From NCBI GenBank assembly GCA_025370075.1, contig CP073016.1:186001-250000 (forward strand): a stretch of DNA of 64,000 nt, in the 5' to 3' direction. The notes under the pieces are model-generated. The model was not told the DNA's origin and did not search any database. It was given only the letters and a program-made list of their open reading frames with translations. Below, one piece after another: positions 35,403 to 44,205 of the stretch. The position numbers were made by a program, and so were the translations under genes. Every line of letters starts with the position of its first letter. Position 1 is the stretch's first letter. This DNA comes from Chryseotalea sp. WA131a. Its GTDB lineage: Bacteria; Bacteroidota; Bacteroidia; Cytophagales; Cyclobacteriaceae.

Positions 35403-36602
35403 CTAAAGTATTAGCAAGGGAGAGACAAAACCAAAAGAAATTCTCGATGTATTAAAATCGGCAGCGCCAAACTGTTGGGTAGCGTATGGAGTGTAGTCAT
35501 ATACGCGTTGAACATACGTGGCAAAGAAACGCAAATTCACCTTTTCAAATGGATAATATTCAACGGTTGGATTGATTCCCAGTGAGGTTCGTAAATGCGA
35601 ATTCCCTTCTACTTGCTGATTGCCAAACCAATAAGCATTACTCATCATCCCTACCACTTGAAAACTCCATTTGTCCGCTAACCGATATCTCAGTTCAAGC
35701 CAATGCTCCACATACCGAACATCAAGTGCTGCATAAGGATTAAAGCTATCGGGCACAATGCTAGTGACGATACCCGTTCTGTCAATATCCTGTGCACTCC
35801 ATTTAAAATCATAAACGATGGTCAGCTTTTTTAAATTTAACTGATTACCCAAAGCGAGGTAATTCATCGTTTTTCGTTTGGCCTCCAAGAACACACTGTA
35901 AGACCACAACGTAGTAAATTTCCCTTTCCCGAAATTACCCCTCCAATTTCCCACAAAAGCTGCGGGAAATTTGGACTCGTCCACGCCAGGGATGGAGCCG
36001 TATAATTCAGCAAATGTTTTCGTGCGCGAGTTCAGAACTTGAAAAGTATATGCATGTTTGGGAGATGAAACATATTGAGCCTGCATTCCTGTTAAGAAGT
36101 TGTCGGAGTTTTCTATCAAGTCATTATATTCAAATATTTCCACAGGATTTTGATCAAACTCATAGCCACCCCAGTCGGCACACATTTTACCAAACTGAAA
36201 ATTCCATTTGGGCGAAGCATCAACTCTAATAAAGGCCAAATCTACCGAGCGACTAATTACATCTCTTGATTGTGGATCAGGCAGCCGTGTATACCGGTCG
36301 CGGAATCGGAAGTAAACCTTATCACTTACTTTGCCTTTGATTTCCAACCGAAACTGATTCATTGCAAAATTGGACTCCGAATAATTACCGTTTGCAAAGC
36401 GATTATACTGGTTAAACTGCATGTTGGCCAGCACGTCAATATCATTTAACAGCTTAACCCTATCTGTAGAGATGAGGGCGGCATGATTTCTTGCAGTACT
36501 GTCGTATTGTTTCTCTACTTGTGCCAGGCTAGGAAAAATTCCAAAAAGCAACACCACTTGCACGAGTATCCCGTAGCTACCTTTCATAACAGTCAGACTC
36601 AA
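35403..36602 (-). CDS. Outer-membrane porin-like beta-barrel (porin O/P type)
   Basis: 399 residues. Signal peptide MKGSYGILVQVVLLFGIFPSLAQ, then an all-beta sequence with many alternating strands ending in aromatic residues (FNQYNRFANGNYS, FRLEIKGKVSDKVYFRFRDRYTRL, WNFQFGKMCADWGGYEF, LELRYRLADKWSFQVVG) and a barrel-like C-terminus (TSRISFGFVSPLLIL). This matches phosphate-selective porin O/P-type channels. It overlaps the asparaginase stop by 4 nt (ATGA), so both are translated from one mRNA. It may admit the amide substrate. Confidence 0.85.
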   Translation of the reverse strand: MSLTVMKGSYGILVQVVLLFGIFPSLAQVEKQYDSTARNHAALISTDRVKLLNDIDVLANMQFNQYNRFANGNYSESNFAMNQFRLEIKGKVSDKVYFRFRDRYTRLPDPQSRDVISRSVDLAFIRVDASPKWNFQFGKMCADWGGYEFDQNPVEIFEYNDLIENSDNFLTGMQAQYVSSPKHAYTFQVLNSRTKTFAELYGSIPGVDESKFPAAFVGNWRGNFGKGKFTTLWSYSVFLEAKRKTMNYLALGNQLNLKKLTIVYDFKWSAQDIDRTGIVTSIVPDSFNPYAALDVRYVEHWLELRYRLADKWSFQVVGMMSNAYWFGNQQVEGNSHLRTSLGINPTVEYYPFEKVNLRFFATYVQRVYDYTPYATQQFGAADFNTSRISFGFVSPLLIL

Positions 36603-37645
36603 TAGGTGTAAAAGAACTCTTGAATTTTCCTGCGATCTTTAGTTTGTGTCAATGACAACATTAACAACACTCGCGCTTTTTGTGGCGAAAGATCATCGGA
36701 AACAACGGTGCCCATTTCATCTTCCTTTGCATCATTTTCTAAAACCACTCTGCCAGTCGTTGTCCGGCTTGCCCGTACGACTGCTATCCCTGATGCCGTG
36801 GCGCGTTTAATGGCTTCCTTATAGGCTTTATTAAAATTTCCATTGCCAACACCTGCAATAACTATCCCGTCCACTTTTTTCGAAACCAGAAAGTCAATCA
36901 TATCGCCTGAAGCATCGGCATACATATAAACGATATCAACGCGTGGCATAACCGTAGCGTTGGTAATACTAAAGGGCAGCGTAACATTTACTTCGCGCAT
37001 ACTCGCTAGGTAAAATTCAACCTTTCCATCATACACCTGGCCGACTGGACCCGTGTTTGGCGAATAAAAAGCATTCACTTTAGTCGTACTCATCTTCATT
37101 ACTTCGCGTGCATCATAGATGCTTTCGTTAAAGCAAACCAGCACTCCCTTTCCTTTTGATTTGGGGTTTGCCGCTACCGTTATGGCATCATACAAGTTTT
37201 TTGGGCCGTCTGCATTAACTGCCGTGGCTGGTCTCATAGAACCCGTAAAGACAACTGGCTTTTCTGACTTAATCAAGAGATCAAGAAAATAAGAAGTTTC
37301 TTCTTGGGTGTCGGTGCCGTGCGTCACAACAATTCCATCGGCCAGGTTCTTGCTAAATATTTCGTTGCACCGAACTGCCAGTTTCTTCCAAATTTCAATT
37401 GTCATGTCTTCGCTGCCGATGGCTGAGATTTGTTCGCCACTTATGTTAGCTACTTTTTTAATCGATGGGATCACGCCAATTAAATCTTCAATCGGCACTT
37501 TGCCAGGCTCGTAATACGCTCGGTCAGTGCTGGTTTGCTGTCCGGCTATGGTGCCCCCGGTTGCCAGAATAATGATACGTGGAAGTTGCTGAGCGTACAG
37601 GTCAGCACAGTTTAGTAGAATGATAGCAATGATTAATTTTTTCAT
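36599..37645 (-). CDS. ansB: L-asparaginase type II, periplasmic
   Basis: 348 residues with signal peptide MKKLIIAIILLNCADLYAQ. Both asparaginase signatures are present: IIILATGGTIAGQQ (first catalytic Thr) near 25-38 and VVTHGTDTQEETSYFLDLL (Thr-Asp) near 107-125. Conserved SMRPATAVNADGPKNLYDA follows. Converts asparagine to aspartate and ammonia in the periplasm. It is the first gene of an asparaginase-porin operon. The left end of the IS4 element lies only 30 nt upstream of the ATG, so the native promoter has probably been replaced or lost. Confidence 0.93.
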   Translation of the reverse strand: MKKLIIAIILLNCADLYAQQLPRIIILATGGTIAGQQTSTDRAYYEPGKVPIEDLIGVIPSIKKVANISGEQISAIGSEDMTIEIWKKLAVRCNEIFSKNLADGIVVTHGTDTQEETSYFLDLLIKSEKPVVFTGSMRPATAVNADGPKNLYDAITVAANPKSKGKGVLVCFNESIYDAREVMKMSTTKVNAFYSPNTGPVGQVYDGKVEFYLASMREVNVTLPFSITNATVMPRVDIVYMYADASGDMIDFLVSKKVDGIVIAGVGNGNFNKAYKEAIKRATASGIAVVRASRTTTGRVVLENDAKEDEMGTVVSDDLSPQKARVLLMLSLTQTKDRRKIQEFFYTY

Positions 37646-37675
37646 AGAATTTATTATTTATTTAATTTTTCACTA

Positions 37676-39043
37676 TTGTCCGACTAAAATTTTTAAAGGG
37701 CGTCCTTTTTAAGGTCACCCTTTATGGTTACGTTTAGTTACCACACTTCACATAGCCATGAATAAAGGTAAAAAATTTGTCGGACAGCCGATTCTTTCTC
37801 AAATACTTTCTTGCATATCCACGGATATTATCAAGCAGTCCAGCAAGCAACATCGAAGCAATCGGTATTATAAACGTCTCCCAGTACGAGTTCATCTGGT
37901 AAGTCTTTTATACGGTGTTTTCAGTTATTGTAATGGCCTTCGGGAGCTTTGTGAGGGCATATTGGCCTGCGAAGGAAAGCTGACACATCTTGGTTTCGAT
38001 CAGGCTCCCGCTCGTAGTACGCTATCCGATGCAAACAACAATCGCAGTTATCTGGTATTTGAAACGATCTACTTCAAATTACTCAAGCAATATCACAGTT
38101 TTATCTCGGACAGCCGGTTGAAAGGTCTCAGTATACGTAACTTGAAAATCATAGACAGTACTACCATCCGCTTGTTTAGCGACATTCTACGAGGAGTTGG
38201 TCGTAATCCGCTGGATGGTTCACGCAAGAAAGGTGGTATCAAAGTGCATGCCTTGATGGATGCCTTTTCAGGTGTGGCTGAATTTGTAAGAATGACCGAA
38301 GCCAAGGTACATGACCGTAAATTCCTCTACCACATTAAGTTACCGGCCAATAGCTTTGTCGTATTTGATAAGGCGTATAACCTGTATCATCAATTTGTAA
38401 AGTGGACAAATCAAAAAGTATGGTTCGTAACACGCATGAAAAGCAATGCCGTGTACCATGTCACCAAAGTAATTATCGACAACACTCAAAGGAAAAATGC
38501 AAAGGGTGTTCTCAAAGAGCAGTACGTCACAGTGGGCTACAAAACCGCAGAGCAGACCTTGCGATTAAAACTCAGACGGATTACTTTCAAATCCGATGAT
38601 GGCAAAGTGTTCATCTTCATAACCAACAACTTTACGCTACCCTGTGCGCAAATCGCTTTGATTTACAAGTGTAGATGGATGATTGAGCTCTTGTTCAAAC
38701 AAATCAAACAAAATTTTCCACTGCGCTACTTCTGGGGTAACAGCGAGAATGCGATTAAAATACAAGTGTATGCAGTGCTCATAGCTCAACTATTAATGGT
38801 CGTTATCCGCAAAAAAGCACAGACTAAAAAATCATTTGCCAATATGATTACTGTGATACGGCTACATTTGATGAGTTATGTTGCCTTGTTCGATTTCATC
38901 AAAGATACGTATACCGCTTGGCGAAAAAGCAGCGACCCTCCTTTGTTCATCGCGTAAGGCAACTACCCCTAAAAACGAAGCGTCATTTTAAGACCTAATT
39001 CCCCTACGGAAATATGACTTTTTAGACTAGTTTAGTCGGACAA
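37676..39043 (+). mobile_element. IS4-family element (about 1368 bp) truncating an attC
   Basis: Ends TTGTCCGACTAAA at 37676 and TTTAGTCGGACAA at 39031-39043 are inverted repeats. One transposase gene. No target-site duplication is visible: the right flank is the inside of a leftward attC, while the left flank is asparaginase upstream DNA. This suggests an adjacent deletion or inversion. Confidence 0.88.
37758..38957 (+). CDS. IS4-family transposase (DUF4372 N-terminal domain)
   Basis: 399 residues. The N-terminal DUF4372-type domain reads KKFVGQPILSQILSCIS ... RYYKRLPVRVHLVSLLYG. The DDE core follows: IIDSTTIRLFSDIL with the first Asp near residue 133, VVFDKAYNLYHQF with the second near 207, and YKCRWMIELLFKQIKQ with the Y-(2)-R-(3)-E-(6)-K signature of IS4. 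It appears intact and fills the element. It would catalyse cut-and-paste transposition. Confidence 0.94.
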   Translation: MNKGKKFVGQPILSQILSCISTDIIKQSSKQHRSNRYYKRLPVRVHLVSLLYGVFSYCNGLRELCEGILACEGKLTHLGFDQAPARSTLSDANNNRSYLVFETIYFKLLKQYHSFISDSRLKGLSIRNLKIIDSTTIRLFSDILRGVGRNPLDGSRKKGGIKVHALMDAFSGVAEFVRMTEAKVHDRKFLYHIKLPANSFVVFDKAYNLYHQFVKWTNQKVWFVTRMKSNAVYHVTKVIIDNTQRKNAKGVLKEQYVTVGYKTAEQTLRLKLRRITFKSDDGKVFIFITNNFTLPCAQIALIYKCRWMIELLFKQIKQNFPLRYFWGNSENAIKIQVYAVLIAQLLMVVIRKKAQTKKSFANMITVIRLHLMSYVALFDFIKDTYTAWRKSSDPPLFIA

Positions 39044-39100
39044 GAATGATAACAAAACTTTGAACTACACGTCAACCCCGCCTGGCGCAAATATATTGTT
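39044..39100 (-). repeat. attC site R1 (truncated), class C, leftward
   Basis: On the minus strand AACAATATATTTGCGCCAGG runs on to TTTTGTTATC and then meets the IS4 end; the right arm is gone. It is the first sign of reversed array polarity. It closes the cassette of the gene at 39120-39779 (end CATACTACTGCTGGCAAC). Confidence 0.88.
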
Positions 39101-39119
39101 GCCAGCAGTAGTATGAAAC

Positions 39120-39779
39120 TCAATCTTCTTTGAAAGAATTACCGTCAGCGTATAAGTCGAAGTCCACTGATAAATTCAAGTCGGCAAGCCGCTTAACTGT
39201 TTGTCGGTCGATGTGCGGTCCACCAAACATTCCGTTGCCGTCATGAAATGTCATTGCTACTGAAATTCCACAGTCTGCTTTGTCAACGAGTCTTTTGATT
39301 CCTTCTTTGTCTGTTTCAAGCAAGTCCAAAAGTTTTACGAGTTTATCTTCAAACTCGTCAGGTTCTGGATTAGGTTCAAGTCCAAAAGAACTAAATGAAT
39401 AATTACTTTTTCCAAATTTCCTTGTGTCCCCTTTGTTCCAACCGTCAGTTGCTTTAAGAGTCGTCATGTATGCTAAGTCCGATAAAGTCAACTGTTGAGA
39501 AGTAGCTCTGAAATAAACTTGGTTCTTTGACTCTGTCCCGATACTCTTAATATTTAAGTCTTTCTTATTGTCAAAATAGATTGCCATAAAAAACGGCTCG
39601 TCTTTCACTGGCAAATAGGCAATAACTGTCCCGTCAACTTTGTCGGTGTCAATCCTTTCAATTTTTGGTCGCCCACTAACAATTACTATATCGTGAACTT
39701 GCAAGAATTGCTCGGTCACACCCCAAGTCTTGTCGTTGATCTCTTGTCCAACTTTTATTGAAACTTGCTCGTCAAACAT
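39120..39779 (-). CDS. Cassette protein of unknown function, 219 aa
   Basis: Start at MFDEQVSIKVGQE; a longer reading translates the attC and is rejected. Soluble alpha/beta protein. The N-terminal half has strand-rich LQVHDIVIVSGRPKIERI, TVIAYLPVKDEPFFMAIYFDN and VYFRATSQQLTLSDLAYM. The C-terminal half has helix-rich PDEFEDKLVKLLDLLETDKEGIKRL and SVAMTFHDGNGMFGGPHIDRQTVKRLADL. The latter GGPHIDRQ segment is the most distinctive. I do not recognise the family, though the end is like DUF4279-type cassette proteins (SxDFDLYxxG). Cassette 39793-39098. Confidence 0.75.
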   Translation of the reverse strand: MFDEQVSIKVGQEINDKTWGVTEQFLQVHDIVIVSGRPKIERIDTDKVDGTVIAYLPVKDEPFFMAIYFDNKKDLNIKSIGTESKNQVYFRATSQQLTLSDLAYMTTLKATDGWNKGDTRKFGKSNYSFSSFGLEPNPEPDEFEDKLVKLLDLLETDKEGIKRLVDKADCGISVAMTFHDGNGMFGGPHIDRQTVKRLADLNLSVDFDLYADGNSFKED

Positions 39780-39793
39780 ACTATTGCTGGCAA

Positions 39794-39914
39794 CGTTTGG
39801 CTTGTGGCAGGCGGGCAAATAAAAACCTTCGCCCTTTCCCACGTGATAAAGATAAATAAAGAACTTCACACTTCAATGACGCACAGTCCCGCCCGCTTGC
39901 CACAAGCTTTTGTT
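39794..39914 (-). repeat. attC site R2, class A variant, leftward
   Basis: Minus strand: AACAAAAGCTTGTGGCAAGCGGGC pairs with GCCCGCCTGCCACAAGCCAAACG. TATCTTTA is central. It shares the GTGGC arm with site 5. Confidence 0.93.
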
Positions 39915-40054
39915 GTGTGCAGGGCACCTCAGCCGTTAGTTGTCCCACGTCACCAGTACTAAATTGTTGATGGCACCGTCTCCTCCAATTTGTCGGCCGC
40001 GCATTTGTCCGCGAGATTTAGTAAACGTCCACCGAGAATGTGATTAGTCAACGC

Positions 40055-40351
40055 TTACTGATTTCGCAGTCCAATTGAAAGCGCAACAAAGAAGTAAATC
40101 CAAAAAGCCACGTTAAGTAGCCCTCCTAATATTAATCCCCGTCCATAATTTCTCTTTGTCTTTAAATTCCGGCTACCCAGAATTATTGAAACAACCGTTA
40201 ATATCAATGGTGAAATTGTCGCACCTAGCATCTCTTTTGAAAAAAGTCCTCTCGCTAAAAGGGAGATTGAATTGATTAAAAAGAAAGTGATAACCCCAGT
40301 TATTGTAATCTTAATATAATTTGGCCGATTGTTTGAATTACCATTCGTCAT
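40055..40351 (-). CDS. Small membrane protein, 98 aa
   Basis: Three hydrophobic helices: near 13-33 (ITITGVITFFLINSISLLA), 44-62 (LGATISPLILTVVSIILG) and 75-95 (LILGGLLNVAFWIYFFVALSI). Basic NRPNYIK and RNLKTKRNYGR loops suggest cytosolic sides. Unknown family. Single gene in the cassette 40393-39912, whose ends GTTGTGTGCAAGGCGGTGCC and GTTGTGTGCAGGGCACC match with the usual A/G difference. Confidence 0.75.
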   Translation of the reverse strand: MTNGNSNNRPNYIKITITGVITFFLINSISLLARGLFSKEMLGATISPLILTVVSIILGSRNLKTKRNYGRGLILGGLLNVAFWIYFFVALSIGLRNQ

Positions 40352-40393
40352 CTGTCAGAATCATTTAATTGTCTGGCACCGCCTTGCACACAA

Positions 40394-40513
40394 CGTTTAG
40401 GCTTGCTGCAGGCGGGTGATTAAAACCTGCGCCCTTTCCCATATGCTAAGATAAATAAAGAATCACACACTTCGATGACGCACAGTCCCGCCCGCTTGAA
40501 GCAAGCTAATGTT
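40394..40513 (-). repeat. attC site R3, class A variant, leftward
   Basis: Minus strand: AACATTAGCTTGCTTCAAGCGGGC pairs with ACCCGCCTGCAGCAAGCCTAAACG. The centre reads TATCTTAG. The last codons of the CPBP gene run into this site. Confidence 0.92.
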
Positions 40514-41344
40514 GTGCGCTGGCTGTCTCCACCAGTTCCGAAGTTTCGTGAATAGCGTTTCGTTTGGATTTTTGTTTATAATTAAATTAGTCCAATTTAT
40601 CGCCATCTTATTATTTCTTGTCCGTGAGTGTCTAATGGTTATGTAAACTGAAAGAAGTATTGTCATTAATCTAAATACATTGGCAGTTGTCCCACCCAAT
40701 GCATTATGAGCAACGTCAAAAATATACCAATACGCATTCATAAGAAAATGTACACCTATGGAAATCCATAGATTATAATCCCACTCTGCATAAAGCCAAG
40801 CAAACCAGAGTCCGCCAAAAAAAGTAACAGCAAAAATTCCGAGTGCCTGCGAAATGTCGTTAGCTTGATGTAAATGTATAAGTCCGAATAATAATGCCTC
40901 AACAAATTCCGCAAGAATAATTCCCCATTTAGCACGTCTAAATAGTTGTCCAAACAAAAAACCTCTAAAAAGAACTTCCTCACCTATACTTGCCAAAAGG
41001 CAATAAGCAATTAACTGGTTAATAGGCAGACTCATTTTAAAGAAGAACATATATCCAATTAGCATTGGAGAGCACATCAGGAAAGCAATTCCAAATCCAA
41101 TACGAAAGTTACGCTTTAAACCAAGTTCAGCGATTGGACTATGATTGCGATGCAACAATGCTGTAATTATTATTGGGAGAGTAATAAATATTAAAACCAT
41201 TCTAACGGAATAGCTCATTTCATCATTTACAATAAATCCAGTTACAAATTCCCGCGTAGTACGGAATGATAATATGGCAATAGCAAAAGTCACTAAAACT
41301 ATAGCTGAATGTTGAATTCGCTTTATCGTAATAATTTTATTCAT
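40463..41344 (-). CDS. CPBP family intramembrane metalloprotease/immunity-type protein
   Basis: 293 residues from MNKIITIKRIQHS (a more distal Met at 41380 is possible). Multiple TM helices. The CPBP/Abi motifs are present: SIGEEVLFRGFLFGQLFRR (EExxxR-type motif 1) near residue 125, FGLIHLHQA (motif 2, FxxxH) near 160, and VHFLMNAYWYIF (motif 3, H...N) near 220. Such proteins are putative prenyl-processing or site-2-like proteases, some giving bacteriocin immunity. The reading frame has no stop before the cassette end and continues 16 codons into the attC (SLLQAGGTVRHRSV), so the recombination site supplies its C-terminus. Confidence 0.88.
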   Translation of the reverse strand: MNKIITIKRIQHSAIVLVTFAIAILSFRTTREFVTGFIVNDEMSYSVRMVLIFITLPIIITALLHRNHSPIAELGLKRNFRIGFGIAFLMCSPMLIGYMFFFKMSLPINQLIAYCLLASIGEEVLFRGFLFGQLFRRAKWGIILAEFVEALLFGLIHLHQANDISQALGIFAVTFFGGLWFAWLYAEWDYNLWISIGVHFLMNAYWYIFDVAHNALGGTTANVFRLMTILLSVYITIRHSRTRNNKMAINWTNLIINKNPNETLFTKLRNWWRQPAHNISLLQAGGTVRHRSV

Positions 41345-41456
41345 AGTCTTGAAAGGTTTTAAAATAATCGTTTTTATCAATACGCTTTTGATAAATTAAA
41401 GTTCCAAACTTCTCACCTGTCGGCTAATTCTTATTCTTTGCATAGCTTGCGCACAA

Positions 41457-41575
41457 CGTGAATATTTGCGATCGGGCGGGAATTTGAAACTGCGTCCTGT
41501 CCCCAACACCAAACGGAATAAAGATAACAAAACTTTCAACTACACGTCAACCCCGCCTGGCGCAAATATAGTGTT
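41457..41575 (-). repeat. attC site R4, class C, leftward
   Basis: Minus strand: AACACTATATTTGCGCCAGGCGGG pairs with CCCGCCCGATCGCAAATATTCACG. TTG-N21-TATCTTTA is central. Confidence 0.93.
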
Positions 41576-41588
41576 ATGCAACGTTTTC

Positions 41589-42140
41589 TCATTTTGAAAA
41601 ATAATACCAGTTTTCTTTTATCTTTTCTAGTTCTCCAAACTGATTCCTTAAGTTGAAAATATTCTTTGTACTATAGATCAAACCGGTTTCTCCGTGCATT
41701 GCCGAGACGTCCCAACGATAATTTATAAGTAATGTATCACGTTCGCTCCGAACGATATCATTGATTCCTAAACTCTTCATTTTATGAATTATGTCAAAGA
41801 CATGCGCACTGTCCAAATGAGAGTTAGTTAAGTCCAAAATCTCGTTGATTTTCATGTACTTGTTTTTAGAACCGTCCTTATAATATTCATTATAAAAACC
41901 CAAGTCAGGCTCTTGTCCATAAGTCCTTTTAATAAAGTTTATTACAATGCCATTGATAACAATAAAGGAAGTGTCTGGCAATAATGCAACGTTCTTTAAG
42001 CTATCCTCAGCATTAATTGCTTTATGCAAATCTTGAAATTCGATTTTATTAATAATGTCCTTTATCTCATACTCTTTACTCGAACATGAAAAAGTCACGA
42101 CTGCGATTAGTCCGAAAAGCATAAAATGTCTTGCAGTCAT
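41589..42140 (-). CDS. Lipoprotein of unknown function, 183 aa
   Basis: Start taken at MTARHFMLFGLIAVVTFSC, giving an SPII signal with Cys19; an upstream in-frame Met would bury the signal. The mature part contains IKDIINKIEFQDLHKAINAED, SFIVINGIVINFIKRTYGQEPDLG, HSAHVFDIIHKMKSLGINDIVRSERDTLLI-type helices and strands, and ends in a Trp-Tyr rich tail. Not recognised. Single gene of the cassette 42175-41573, only 14 nt separating its stop from the attC. Confidence 0.75.
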   Translation of the reverse strand: MTARHFMLFGLIAVVTFSCSSKEYEIKDIINKIEFQDLHKAINAEDSLKNVALLPDTSFIVINGIVINFIKRTYGQEPDLGFYNEYYKDGSKNKYMKINEILDLTNSHLDSAHVFDIIHKMKSLGINDIVRSERDTLLINYRWDVSAMHGETGLIYSTKNIFNLRNQFGELEKIKENWYYFSK

Positions 42141-42175
42141 TTGATTAGTATTGCGTGTCCCAAAATGTTGCATAA

Positions 42176-42294
42176 CGTTTGTGTTTCTTCAGTGGTGCGG
42201 TTTCGAAGCCGCGTCCTGTCCCCGACACAAAACGTTGAACGAAGATATAAACTTTGGGCTACACTTCACCGCACCATTGAAGAAACATTTTGTT
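42176..42294 (-). repeat. attC site R5, class E, leftward
   Basis: Minus strand: AACAAAATGTTTCTTCAATGGTGCGG pairs with CCGCACCACTGAAGAAACACAAACG in register. TATCTTCG is central. It follows the second UPF0158 cassette. Confidence 0.93.
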
Positions 42295-42311
42295 GTGGGC
42301 TGGCTGGCTAT

Positions 42312-42728
42312 TCACAGGTCATTTACAATTACCTGTCCCCGTACCCATTCAATCATCTGAAGTTTTTTAAAGTCAAACCACTTCTGTCGGTAGAGTCCAG
42401 AGTTATCAATGTCAAATTTAAAGTTTGCAAATGGTTTGGGTCGTCTTAATGCCTCTTCAAGTCTGTCATGCACCGGTACGTTGTCGACCGTATCTATAAA
42501 TTTTTCCATTAGTCGAAATGATTCATGGCTGTCCATTTTTTTAATTTCCACATAACTGTCAAAATTGTTTTCGATTTCTTCAGTTGCCTCGTCCCACCAT
42601 TCTGAGTCGCAGTCGGGATTGTTTATTGTGTCGGGAGTCGTCACAATTGTCTTTTTACCCTTGTGAACAAAACACCTTAATCCAGAGTCCAAGTTGTCTG
42701 CGAGTTCGTTTATTTGTTCGTCAGTCAT
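42312..42728 (-). CDS. UPF0158 family protein (copy 2)
   Basis: 138 residues, collinear with the protein at 5941-6357 with about a dozen substitutions (for example DNLDSGLRCFVHKGKKT for DALDSGLRCFVHKEKKA). It begins at MTDEQINELADN. The two genes sit in cassettes of opposite polarity with attC sites of different classes (E here, A there), so gene and attC have separate histories. Role of the family unknown. Confidence 0.85.
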   Translation of the reverse strand: MTDEQINELADNLDSGLRCFVHKGKKTIVTTPDTINNPDCDSEWWDEATEEIENNFDSYVEIKKMDSHESFRLMEKFIDTVDNVPVHDRLEEALRRPKPFANFKFDIDNSGLYRQKWFDFKKLQMIEWVRGQVIVNDL

Positions 42729-42763
42729 TAGTTGTCTGAGTTTTCACGCCAGCTTGCCCACAA

Positions 42764-42883
42764 CGTGAGTATTTGCGTTCGAGCGGGGCTTCCGAAGCCG
42801 CGTGGTGTCCCCGACAACGAACGCATTAAAGATACGAAAACCTTGGATTACGCGTCAACCCCGCTTGACGCAAATACATTGTT
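42764..42883 (-). repeat. attC site R6, class B, leftward
   Basis: Minus strand: AACAATGTATTTGCGTC pairs with GAACGCAAATACTCACG. TATCTTTA lies 21 nt after TTG. Confidence 0.93.
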
Positions 42884-42900
42884 GCCAGCATGTGCCATTT

Positions 42901-43428
42901 CTAAAATCTCAATTTGTGTCGGTCGCAATACCAGTTTGGGTCACAGTCGGTTATTACGCAACCTCCTAGATAAACTTTACTTCTATTCGCAATTCTAAAG
43001 GTTCGCCTTGTTGGAAGTCCATAGGAAATTGGAACAATTTTGTCCTTGTGCGTCATAATTGGGCAAACTTTTGTGTTTCTCGTCAAATTATATTGGCAAC
43101 TTTTAGGTGGGTAATTGATTGAAAGGTTTGTAAACGGTTCACCTGTCACAGTGATGATGAACGATGTGTCATAGTATGCGATATGATGTAAACTAACATA
43201 GTATTCCCCCTTTTCATTTAGAGTCAAGTAGAATTCAAGCTTGCTATTAGTCACAGTCGAGAAAGTCGAATCTTTAGAGTTGCTGATTTTTGTCGCGGTG
43301 ATGAAAACATTGGTGTCAACAAATATTTTGTCAGTCCAGCTAATTTTTCCTTGAATTTCTTGTCCAGCAAGGTCAACTGAGATTAGGCTCAGTACTATTA
43401 TTAGTCGTCCAATAGTTGAGTGTCTCAT
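42901..43428 (-). CDS. Exported protein with carboxypeptidase-regulatory-like domain, 175 aa
   Basis: Start at MRHSTIGRLIIVLSLISVDLAGQ (signal peptide); MPKK four residues earlier is also possible, but longer readings translate the attC. EIQGKISWTDKIFVDTNVFITATKIS ... TVTNSKLEFYLTLNEKGEYYVSLHHIAYYDTSFIITV is a CarboxypepD_reg/CNA-B-like beta-sandwich. The C-terminal 60 residues are Cys-rich (SCQYN, VCPIM, CVITDCDPNWYCD) and may form disulfides. Surface or periplasmic; function unknown. Single gene in the cassette 43449-42881. Confidence 0.75.
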   Translation of the reverse strand: MRHSTIGRLIIVLSLISVDLAGQEIQGKISWTDKIFVDTNVFITATKISNSKDSTFSTVTNSKLEFYLTLNEKGEYYVSLHHIAYYDTSFIITVTGEPFTNLSINYPPKSCQYNLTRNTKVCPIMTHKDKIVPISYGLPTRRTFRIANRSKVYLGGCVITDCDPNWYCDRHKLRF

Positions 43429-43449
43429 TTTTTTTGGCATTGCTGGCAA

Positions 43450-43567
43450 CGTTTGTGTTTGCGCAGTGGTGGCTTTTCGAAGCCGACACTGTCCGCGTGG
43501 GCAAACGTTGAACGAAGATAGCACTTATAGCTTACACGTCACGCCACCATTGCGCAAACATTTTGTT
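43450..43567 (-). repeat. attC site R7, class D, leftward
   Basis: Minus strand: AACAAAATGTTTGCGCAATGGTGG pairs with CCACCACTGCGCAAACACAAACG. The central box is TATCTTCG. It closes the permease cassette. Confidence 0.93.
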
Positions 43568-43597
43568 ATGCACATGTGCCGCAGTCACCGTACCTAA

Positions 43598-43659
43598 ACC
43601 ACACGGATGCCAGTGCTTTGGTTGAGTGTCGGCATGTGTGGCACTGGCATTGGTGTGGT
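43598..43659 (-). repeat. Payload-bracketing hairpin H9 (downstream of permease)
   Basis: Minus strand: ACCACACCAATGCCAGTGC pairs with GCACTGGCATCCGTGTGGT except a CA/CC patch. The 24-nt loop ends CAACCAAA. It overlaps the stop codon of the permease and may terminate it. Nearly the same stem design as H10. Confidence 0.72.
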
Positions 43660-44205
43660 TATTCAGAACGCAAACTCTTTGTCGGGTTTACCCTCGCTGC
43701 TCTGAACGCTTGCGAACCGACCGTAAGCCATGTAATAAACAAAGCAACTAAGCCAGCAACAATGAAATACCACCATTCCAAAGATATCCGATAGGCAAAT
43801 TTGTCCAACCATGCTTTTGATAAAAAATAGCCAATGGGCAACGCAATGATCACTGATGTCAAAACCATTTTAGTAAAGTCAACGGAAAGTAAATAGACAA
43901 TACCGAATTCAGTCGAACCCAGAATTTTTCGAATCCCAATTTCCTTGGTTCGTCTTTCTGCTGTGAATGAGACAATCCCGTATAGTCCCAGACATGATAT
44001 AAGTATTGCAATTCCTGCAAAGTATAAGGCCAAATTTGCAACTCGTTGCTCAGACCTGTATAATGCCTCATAGGAATCATCTAGAAACCTATATTCGAAT
44101 GGTATTCCCGAATTGAAACTATGATAAAGGTCCTCTATTTTGGCAATAGCTTCCCTTTCCATTCCAGATTGTATTTTGATAATAACATTGTCCCCTTTGT
44201 TTGAA

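Noticed and set aside
33105..39100. Integron integrase gene at the polarity switch
   Set aside because: This would be the expected place for divergent arrays, but the genes are amidohydrolase, porin, asparaginase and an IS4 transposase; no tyrosine recombinase is encoded in the window.
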